DNA from: Alphaproteobacteria bacterium
GTDB taxonomy: Bacteria > Pseudomonadota > Alphaproteobacteria > DAOWDM01
NCBI GenBank assembly: GCA_030639035.1
Contig: DAOWDM010000139.1
Coordinates: 1 to 10,359, forward strand
Length of the DNA stretch: 10,359 nt
Direction of reading: 5' to 3'
The position numbers and the translations under genes were made by a program. Below are positions 5,300 to 10,359 of this stretch, piece by piece; the stretch's first letter is position 1, and every line of letters starts with the position of its first letter. The notes beneath the pieces were generated by a model, which had not been told where the DNA came from, did not search any database, and saw only the letters and a program-made list of their open reading frames with translations.

Positions 5300-5972
5300 C
5301 GAAAAGGTCAAGGAAGATAGGGCTAGAAAAAAACGCGAAGCTAAAGATAGAAAAGCCCTTGCCAGAAACGAACCGACACGGAATGTTCCTGAATATATTC
5401 TTATTCTTTGCGAAGGAGAGAAAACAGAACCATATTATCTCCAAGCATTTGTATACGATCATTTACGCTTGCCAAGTGCTAATGTAGAAATATGCGGAAA
5501 ATGTGATTCTGCTCCATCAAAAATATTGGAATGTGCAGAACAAAGACTAAAAGAAGACGATTTTGACAGGATTTTTTGTGTTTTTGACAGAGACAATCAT
5601 ACAACTTACGAAAGTACGTTAAATCTAATTTCAAGCAAAGAAAAAATAATTCTTATTAACTCTGTTCCATGTTTTGAGATATGGTTTTTGTTGCACTTTG
5701 ACTTAATAACAAAACCTTTTGTTAAAAGTGGTAAAAAATCTCCTTGTGATAACTTGATTAAAGATCTTAAAAAAATTGATACTTACTTTAAGAATTATGA
5801 AAAAGGTGAGAAAAGTTATTTTGATTTCCTTAAATCACGAATGGAAACAGCAAAGAAAAATGCTTGTAATTTATTAGACCATGCAAAAGCATATAATTCG
5901 CCGAATCCATCAACAAAGGTGCATGAGCTTATTGAGTATTTGGAAAAGATGAAAGAAGAATCCGACAAATAA
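5286..5972 (+). CDS. rloB: RloB-like TOPRIM-fold protein, probable effector nuclease
   Basis: This 228-residue partner of the preceding ATPase matches the RloB family. A strongly basic leader (1-29, many Lys and Arg) is followed by ILILCEGEKTEPYYLQAF (38-55), the first strand and conserved glutamate (E43) of a TOPRIM-like fold. IFCVFDRDNHTTY (96-108) supplies the acidic D101/D103 pair that normally binds metal. The family-typical SVPCFEIWFLLHF (126-138) and a C-terminal NPSTKVHELIEYL (207-219) follow. All expected acidic residues are present, so activity is plausible. Lactococcal AbiLii contains an RloB domain, to my recollection, and AriB of PARIS is a TOPRIM nuclease that targets tRNA, so a toxic nuclease released on phage sensing is the leading inference. 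The real target is unknown. The gene overlaps rloA by 14 bases and ends 36 bases before the convergent minus-strand gene. No clear terminator was seen in that gap. Confidence 0.88.
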   Translation: MGKHSEKVKEDRARKKREAKDRKALARNEPTRNVPEYILILCEGEKTEPYYLQAFVYDHLRLPSANVEICGKCDSAPSKILECAEQRLKEDDFDRIFCVFDRDNHTTYESTLNLISSKEKIILINSVPCFEIWFLLHFDLITKPFVKSGKKSPCDNLIKDLKKIDTYFKNYEKGEKSYFDFLKSRMETAKKNACNLLDHAKAYNSPNPSTKVHELIEYLEKMKEESDK

Positions 5973-6008
5973 AAAAAGCTATAACTTCTTCAAAAAGTCA
6001 GTTTAGCC

Positions 6009-6725
6009 TTACTCGTCTATCCAGAAGTTTATATCTGGATTAGATTGGTCGTATAGGACTTCTATTTCTTCACCTCGTGGGTGTTTTTTTGTTCTTTTTA
6101 TGGATATTGAAGAAGTTTCACCGTTTTTTACTGTTCCAACAGAATCTTTGAATCTGTATTGAATTTTCATTTGAGGAACACCATTAACTTCAACATTAGT
6201 GTCTTTGATATTATAGATTTCTGCTTTTGTTAGAGTTCCTTTTTTAAACAATCTGGATTTCATACATGCTCTTAAAAAAGCCTTTATCAGCAAAGACAAG
6301 CTAAAAAGCAGCAAAGAAAAGCCTGCAACAAAGAATATACTCATAAAAACAAGATCGCTTTCACCTACAAGCCTGCTGTTTGAAGAATTTCCTTTTTCAA
6401 AAACAATTGGCATTCTACTGCCTATTTCTACTTGCCTAAAAGTGTCGCTTGAAATGCTGGCTTCACCTTCAATATTTCTGCCAGTATCATCAGTAAATTC
6501 AAAAGCAGCATGATAAGAATCCGATTCATCGCCTTCACGAATCCACTTTTCAACAATGACACTGGAAACATTTATACCATTATTGGAAAGCTGTATTTCC
6601 TGATAAATCCCATGACCACCAATCCCCCAAAACGGAGAACTAAACAAAGCCAAAACCAAAGCAATCCCCCAACTCCCTTTCATAAACAATGAAATTGCCG
6701 ACGGATTTTTTCTACCATGTGCCAT
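6009..6725 (-). CDS. Two-pass membrane protein with tandem DUF3592-like domains
   Basis: This 238-residue protein has hydrophobic segments at about 19-40 and 126-148. The soluble part between them (about 50-120: SSVIVEKWIREG ... YHAAFEFTDDTG ... VEIGSRMPIVFEKGNSSNSRL) resembles DUF3592. A second copy of the same pattern follows the second helix (about 163-236: TKAEIYNIKDT ... MKIQYRFKDSVG ... GEEIEVLYDQSNPDINFW). Both copies have the order divergent strand, xYxFxD..G, G..i.V.y....P. The protein therefore looks like an internal duplication with one domain outside the membrane and one inside. AAGGGA at 6735-6740 supports the ATG at 6723-6725. It starts 41 bases downstream of the U32 gene on the same strand, so co-transcription is likely. 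The function is unknown. Confidence 0.75.
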   Translation of the reverse strand: MAHGRKNPSAISLFMKGSWGIALVLALFSSPFWGIGGHGIYQEIQLSNNGINVSSVIVEKWIREGDESDSYHAAFEFTDDTGRNIEGEASISSDTFRQVEIGSRMPIVFEKGNSSNSRLVGESDLVFMSIFFVAGFSLLLFSLSLLIKAFLRACMKSRLFKKGTLTKAEIYNIKDTNVEVNGVPQMKIQYRFKDSVGTVKNGETSSISIKRTKKHPRGEEIEVLYDQSNPDINFWIDE

Positions 6726-6750
6726 TTTGAAAATTCCCTTGTTGCTATAC

Positions 6751-6778
6751 TTTATATATAACTTTGCTACTTTTCCAA
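6751..6778 (-). promoter_or_regulatory. Weak internal promoter candidate before the DUF3592-like gene
   Basis: On the minus strand TTGGAA (6778 to 6773) is followed, after 16 bases, by TATAAA (6756 to 6751). The -35 matches four of six consensus bases and the -10 five of six. It overlaps the end of the U32 gene and could give the membrane protein gene separate expression. The sequence is AT-rich, so chance is a serious alternative. Confidence 0.25.
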
Positions 6779-8389
6779 CTTGCTGTCCAGTTTTTCGCCG
6801 ATTTTTTTGGATTTCATTTCTTCTCGGGCTTTTTCGTATTTTGGGTCGTTCCAGAAGATTACGCAGCCGTTGCAGCCTTTTCCGCAGCAGGAGTCTTCTT
6901 TTGGAGGTTTTATTGTGTCTTTTCCTCTGATTTCGGTTCTGGTTGGTTCTGGTACAGTTATTTCATTTTCGCTGATGAGTCCTCTTTCTGCCTGCATGGA
7001 TTGAATATGTCTGTCAAACACGGCTTGTCTAGCCTCTGACAGTTCGGCTTCTTTTCTTGCTATGCTCAAAGGAGGAAGTAGTTTTTTTAACGTCTTTTTT
7101 TCAATATTGTTAAACTGAGAAGCAGCTATTCGTATAGCAAAGCCTTGCCCTGGGTTGACTTTTTCTTTTACATTTCCGTTTCTATTGTCAACAAACTCAT
7201 AAAGCCTAAGGCGGATAGGCTCTAAAGTGCTTGGTGATAAAAATTCGATTACATCACCTTTTTTAATAGTGTTTCGGATTTCAAAAATCATGGTGTCGCC
7301 TTGCCATTCTCGTACAGCCCCTGCAAAAAGCCATTCGCCGACTGTTTTTGTTGTGTTGTAGCTTTGTGCAAGATTGGTCAGCCGTCCGTTATGGAAACCA
7401 AGCGTAAAACCTCGATTTTGTGTGGTTTGCACTTCTTCTAAATATGGCTCGGGATTCCATGTTTCAGGGTTTTCGTACCATGCATCTATGGCGTTCCTGT
7501 AAGCTCTTGCTGTAATAGCGGCGTAGTATTCGCTTTTGTTTCGTCCTTCAATTTTTAAGGAATCAACTCCGATTTTAAGCAAGTCGTCCAGTTTTGGCAT
7601 TAAGCATAAATCACGGGAATTTAAAATATATGAGCCTCGTCCGTCTTCTTCTATTTTTAAAAAATCACCTTGCCTGAAATCTTCTTCTAGGAAGAAATCA
7701 AACAGCTCTTTGTTCTTTTCACTAATATCAAGAGTAGTTTCAGAACCGTCTTTCAAGGTCATTCTGACTTTAAAATTCCAGCGGCAGCTATGAGCACAGT
7801 TTCCTTGATTTGCTCCTCTTTCAGCCAAGAAATTAGACAGCAGACAACGTCCTGAATAAGTCATGCACATTGCACCGTGAACAAAGGCTTCCAGCTTTAT
7901 ATCAGGACATTTCTCCCTGATTTCCTTTAGTTCTTTGTATGGAACTTCACGGGCTAAAACACACAAAGAAGCCCCCATTTTCTTCCAGTAATCCACCGTT
8001 AGCCAAGAACATACATTTGCTTGGGTTGAGATATGGCATTCAAGCTCTGGCATGTTTTCTTTTACATACATAAACACCCCAGGATCAGCAATAATCAAAC
8101 CGTCAGGCTTTACCTTGCGTATGGTTTCAAGAAATAGAGTCAGCCTTTCAATGTCTTTATTATGAGTATAAAGATTTAAAGTCAGATATATCTTTTTCCC
8201 ATGCTCATGAACAAAACGAACTCCCTCTACCAAATCTTCCAAAGTAAAATTAGACTGAGTTCTTAGACTCATATCTGGAGTCCCTGCATAAACCGCATCT
8301 GCTCCATATAAAATAGCAGTCTTCAGCTTTAATAAAGAACCCGCTGGAAGCAAAAGTTCTGCACGTTTTGTTTTTGAATAATCGGTCAC
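6767..8389 (-). CDS. U32 family [4Fe-4S] protein (TrhP/RlhA-like) with C-terminal cysteine tail
   Basis: This 540-residue protein belongs to the U32 'peptidase' family. Characterised bacterial members act in RNA modification (TrhP in tRNA 5-hydroxyuridine, RlhA in 23S rRNA hydroxycytidine), not proteolysis. The N-terminal barrel starts AELLLPAGSLLKLKTAILYGADAVY (10-34). The family signature is FVHGAMCMTYSGRCLLS (169-185) followed by NQGNCAHSCRW (194-204). C175, C182, C198 and C202 are the likely iron-sulfur ligands. SLKIEGR (277-283) is also typical. It is longer than E. coli TrhP because the tail at about 497-526 adds PPKEDSCCGKGCNGCVIFW and then NDPKYEKARE, a cysteine-rich motif like the oxidoreductase-like domain. 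The start is GTG (8387-8389) with AGGGA seven bases upstream. It leads the DUF3592-like gene on the same strand and is divergent from the glycosyltransferase. The exact substrate cannot be told from sequence. Confidence 0.9.
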   Translation of the reverse strand: MTDYSKTKRAELLLPAGSLLKLKTAILYGADAVYAGTPDMSLRTQSNFTLEDLVEGVRFVHEHGKKIYLTLNLYTHNKDIERLTLFLETIRKVKPDGLIIADPGVFMYVKENMPELECHISTQANVCSWLTVDYWKKMGASLCVLAREVPYKELKEIREKCPDIKLEAFVHGAMCMTYSGRCLLSNFLAERGANQGNCAHSCRWNFKVRMTLKDGSETTLDISEKNKELFDFFLEEDFRQGDFLKIEEDGRGSYILNSRDLCLMPKLDDLLKIGVDSLKIEGRNKSEYYAAITARAYRNAIDAWYENPETWNPEPYLEEVQTTQNRGFTLGFHNGRLTNLAQSYNTTKTVGEWLFAGAVREWQGDTMIFEIRNTIKKGDVIEFLSPSTLEPIRLRLYEFVDNRNGNVKEKVNPGQGFAIRIAASQFNNIEKKTLKKLLPPLSIARKEAELSEARQAVFDRHIQSMQAERGLISENEITVPEPTRTEIRGKDTIKPPKEDSCCGKGCNGCVIFWNDPKYEKAREEMKSKKIGEKLDSKLEK

Positions 8390-8448
8390 AGTTAAATCCC
8401 TGATAAATATTTCGTGACAATACTAACCTTTCACAATAAAAATAGAAA

Positions 8449-9594
8449 ATGGAAAAGCAACTAAGATATATAATCGGCAGCCTTAATGTTGGCGGAGCGG
8501 AGAGGCATCTTGTTCAAATATTGCCTGCTTTGGTTAAAAAAGGCTGGGCTATTGAGGTTCTGACTTTGACGGAAAAGGGGGCGTTAGCTCCTGTTCTTGA
8601 AAAAGCAGGCGTTAGAATCAGAACAACTTATAAGCCTGTTTGGCTTCATAAATTGCCTCGTTTACTGCAACGCATTGTAAAGCTTTTACTGGCTTTGCAT
8701 TTTCTGTATTTGAATTTTAAAAACGATAGAAAAACCATAACTCATTTTTTTCTGCCTGAGTCGTATATTTTAGGTATGACGGCTGCTTTTTTTAGCTATT
8801 TGACCGCTCCAAAAATAATGAGCAGAAGGTCGTTGAATTATTATCAGAAAAAATATTTTGGGATAGCCCAAGTTGAGAAATTTCTTCACAAAAAATGTTG
8901 CAAGATTCTAGGGAACAGCAAAGCTATAATCAATCAACTTTATGATGAAGAAAATATACCGAAAAACAAACTAAACCTGATTTATAACGGTATAGACCTG
9001 ACAGCTTTTAAAAACATGAAAAACATCAGGAAAGAACTTGGAATCTCATCTGAAAGTATTGTAATTACTATTGTTGCGAATCTTATTCCTTATAAAGGTC
9101 ATAAAGACCTGATAAACGCACTTTGTTCTGTGAAAGAAAGACTGCCCCATGACTGGCGGTTGCTTTGCGTTGGAAAAGATAACGGTATAGGCATTAAACT
9201 AAAAATCCTAGCCGAAACCTCCGGCATATCTGAAAATATTTTATGGCTTGGAGCAAGAAGCGATATTCCTGATATTCTATGCTCTTCTGATATTGGAATT
9301 TTATGTTCTCATGAAGAAGGTTTTTCTAACTCTATACTGGAGTATATGGCTACTGAACTGCCAGTTATAGCAACAGATGTTGGAGGAAATGCTGAAGCTG
9401 TCATCAATAGTGAAACAGGTATTATTGTTCCGCCGAAAGCTCCTGAAAAGCTTGGAAATGCTATTACAATGCTGGCTTTGGACGTAGAAAAGTCAAAAAT
9501 GTTTGGTAAAGCTGGAAAAAATCGAGTAATGAACGAATTTTCATTGGAAAAATGCGTAAATGAATATGAGTATCTTTATGAAAATCTGATTTAG
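8449..9594 (+). CDS. GT4-family (GT-B fold) glycosyltransferase
   Basis: This 381-residue retaining glycosyltransferase probably transfers a sugar from a nucleotide donor to a surface polysaccharide, lipid or glycan precursor in the cytoplasm. The N-terminal acceptor domain opens with IIGSLNVGGAERHLVQILPAL (8-28), the classical GGAE motif of this group. A linker carries LIYNGIDLTAF (177-187). The donor domain starts VANLIPYKGHKDLI (209-222) and has the E-x7-E motif in HEEGFSNSILEYM (288-300; E290 and E298), then LPVIATDVGGNAE (304-316) and TGIIVPP (323-329). No transmembrane helix is evident apart from a hydrophobic patch near 78-90. Length is normal. No clear ribosome binding site precedes the ATG at 8449; the N-terminus nonetheless fits the family. 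It is divergent from the U32 gene across 59 bases and no other glycan genes are nearby, so its pathway is open. Confidence 0.9.
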   Translation: MEKQLRYIIGSLNVGGAERHLVQILPALVKKGWAIEVLTLTEKGALAPVLEKAGVRIRTTYKPVWLHKLPRLLQRIVKLLLALHFLYLNFKNDRKTITHFFLPESYILGMTAAFFSYLTAPKIMSRRSLNYYQKKYFGIAQVEKFLHKKCCKILGNSKAIINQLYDEENIPKNKLNLIYNGIDLTAFKNMKNIRKELGISSESIVITIVANLIPYKGHKDLINALCSVKERLPHDWRLLCVGKDNGIGIKLKILAETSGISENILWLGARSDIPDILCSSDIGILCSHEEGFSNSILEYMATELPVIATDVGGNAEAVINSETGIIVPPKAPEKLGNAITMLALDVEKSKMFGKAGKNRVMNEFSLEKCVNEYEYLYENLI

Positions 9595-10359
9595 CTAACT
9601 TCTTGACAACCATATAGCAGTCAAATCATCGCTTATTGGCTCAGATATTTGCTGAGAAAAATTGTTCATAATATAATCTAAAGGATGCTCAGAACTTTTT
9701 TCTAATGTAGCATTCTGTACAAGAGAAAAAATATCTTCTTGTTTAAGAAAACTTCCATTTTTACAAGTAGTTTCATTCAAAGCATCACTGTACATGAATA
9801 AAAAAGAGCCTTTGGGGAATTTTTCCACACGGTTTTCGTATTTGACTTCTTTCGTTATTCCAAGAGGCAAACCGCTTCCATCAATAAATTTTATATCTGT
9901 GCCGCCAATTCCTATGACTGGGCTTGGAGTTCCTGCTGCGGAATATGTAAATGTATCTTTTGAAGTATTTATAACTCCAAGAATAAATGTAGCAAACTGT
10001 CCATTGTTAAGAAGTCCTGAAAGATGATCATTTATTTCACAAAAATATGCAGCTGGATTATCAGGATGTATTTTTGAAAGACCTTTTAATAGAGTATGCA
10101 GCCTAAATGTATTAAGAGCGGCAGTAACGCCATGACCCGAAAAATCACATGCATAAACAGCGACAGAATCATCGTTTATTGGAATTACACCCCAAAAATC
10201 TCCTCCTATAGCAAAAGATGGTTCAAACAAATATTTGATGCTAATCCCATATTTTGATTTTATATCAAGAAGTTCTTTGGCAGACGGAAGAGTTTCTATC
10301 TGCATTTGCCTTGCGTTGTTAAGTTCTGTTTCAACCAGCAAAAGCTGTGTTTCCAGTTC
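9595..10359 (-). CDS. SpoIIE/RsbU-type PP2C serine phosphatase, 5' end outside window
   Basis: This is the C-terminal 254 residues of a larger protein that enters from the right edge. It opens with a coiled-coil-like linker (ELETQL ... VETELNNARQMQIETLP), usual between a HAMP or receiver domain and a SpoIIE phosphatase domain. The metal-binding residues are intact: GGDFW (D54 of the visible part), CDFSGHG (D72), YSDALNE (D192) and SDDLTAI (D244/D245). It should dephosphorylate a phosphoserine in an anti-sigma antagonist (STAS) protein in a partner-switching pathway that answers an input sensed by the missing N-terminus. A TTG at 10339-10341 could be mistaken for the start. The frame stays open to the window end and the upstream residues fit the linker, so the gene is partial. 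It ends exactly where the convergent glycosyltransferase ends. Confidence 0.9.
   Translation of the reverse strand, partial: ELETQLLLVETELNNARQMQIETLPSAKELLDIKSKYGISIKYLFEPSFAIGGDFWGVIPINDDSVAVYACDFSGHGVTAALNTFRLHTLLKGLSKIHPDNPAAYFCEINDHLSGLLNNGQFATFILGVINTSKDTFTYSAAGTPSPVIGIGGTDIKFIDGSGLPLGITKEVKYENRVEKFPKGSFLFMYSDALNETTCKNGSFLKQEDIFSLVQNATLEKSSEHPLDYIMNNFSQQISEPISDDLTAIWLSRS

Noticed and set aside
4967..5311. Minus-strand 114-codon open frame antisense to the end of rloA.
   Set aside because: It mirrors a well-supported coding region and its product is low-complexity and unlike any family I recognise.
4013..5972. PARIS (AriA/AriB) system.
   Set aside because: The effector carries RloB hallmarks (PCFEIW...LLHF, NPST..H.LI), not the DUF4435 pattern of AriB. 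The systems are related in design, but the name would be wrong.
6727..7039. Plus-strand open frames antisense to the end of the U32 gene.
   Set aside because: They are Phe/Ser/Leu-rich translations of the complement of a clear coding sequence.
10339..10341. TTG codon as the start of the SpoIIE-type phosphatase gene.
   Set aside because: The frame is open to the window edge, the upstream residues continue a coiled-coil linker, and no ribosome binding site is seen. The gene is simply cut.

Overview
The window is AT-rich, densely coded bacterial DNA and most likely comes from an AT-rich alphaproteobacterium with an anaerobic or facultative lifestyle. Four things point there: a TAXI-type TRAP binding protein with the PPGSR...GGNCGV cysteine loop, a degenerate staphylococcal-nuclease-like protein with a C-terminal GSFQ...EGRV domain, a U32 protein ending in a CCGKGCNGCV...WNDPKY cysteine tail, and an imperfect CGTCATCCTGAA...TTCAGGAT inverted repeat. 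The assignment rests on remembered family resemblance, not on a search. The anaerobic hint comes from an FNR-like site and a small class III ribonucleotide reductase (NrdD)-like gene.

Layout. Bases 1-197 hold a nested inverted repeat with a T-tract. Bases 198-2037 carry two minus-strand genes: a secreted TAXI solute-binding protein and an exported, catalytically degenerate SNase-like protein. A short divergent spacer with a symmetric TATAATA -10 element separates them from a plus-strand M48 metalloprotease, a probable lipoprotein, at 2079-3554. The 458-base stretch 3555-4012 looks empty at first sight. It holds an FNR-box-like palindrome, two inverted repeats and a 59-codon gene at 3726-3905. 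That gene encodes what looks like a free-standing NrdD tail including its glycyl-radical motif.

Bases 4013-5972 are a tightly coupled two-gene unit, an RloA-type AAA/ABC-like ATPase and an RloB TOPRIM-like protein, with the genes overlapping by 14 bases. It is best read as a candidate anti-phage (abortive infection) module. It converges on a minus-strand pair, a U32 [4Fe-4S] protein followed by a two-pass membrane protein with a duplicated DUF3592-like domain. Divergent from the U32 gene is a GT4-family glycosyltransferase. Its stop codon directly abuts the stop of a minus-strand SpoIIE-type PP2C phosphatase that runs off the right edge.

Most of the window looks like ordinary chromosomal housekeeping and envelope functions in short operons. 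The two parts most worth attention are the FNR-linked NrdD-like microprotein, which resembles the spare-part logic of GrcA/YfiD, and the RloAB pair directly downstream of it. No tRNA, rRNA, CRISPR array, transposase or integrase was seen.
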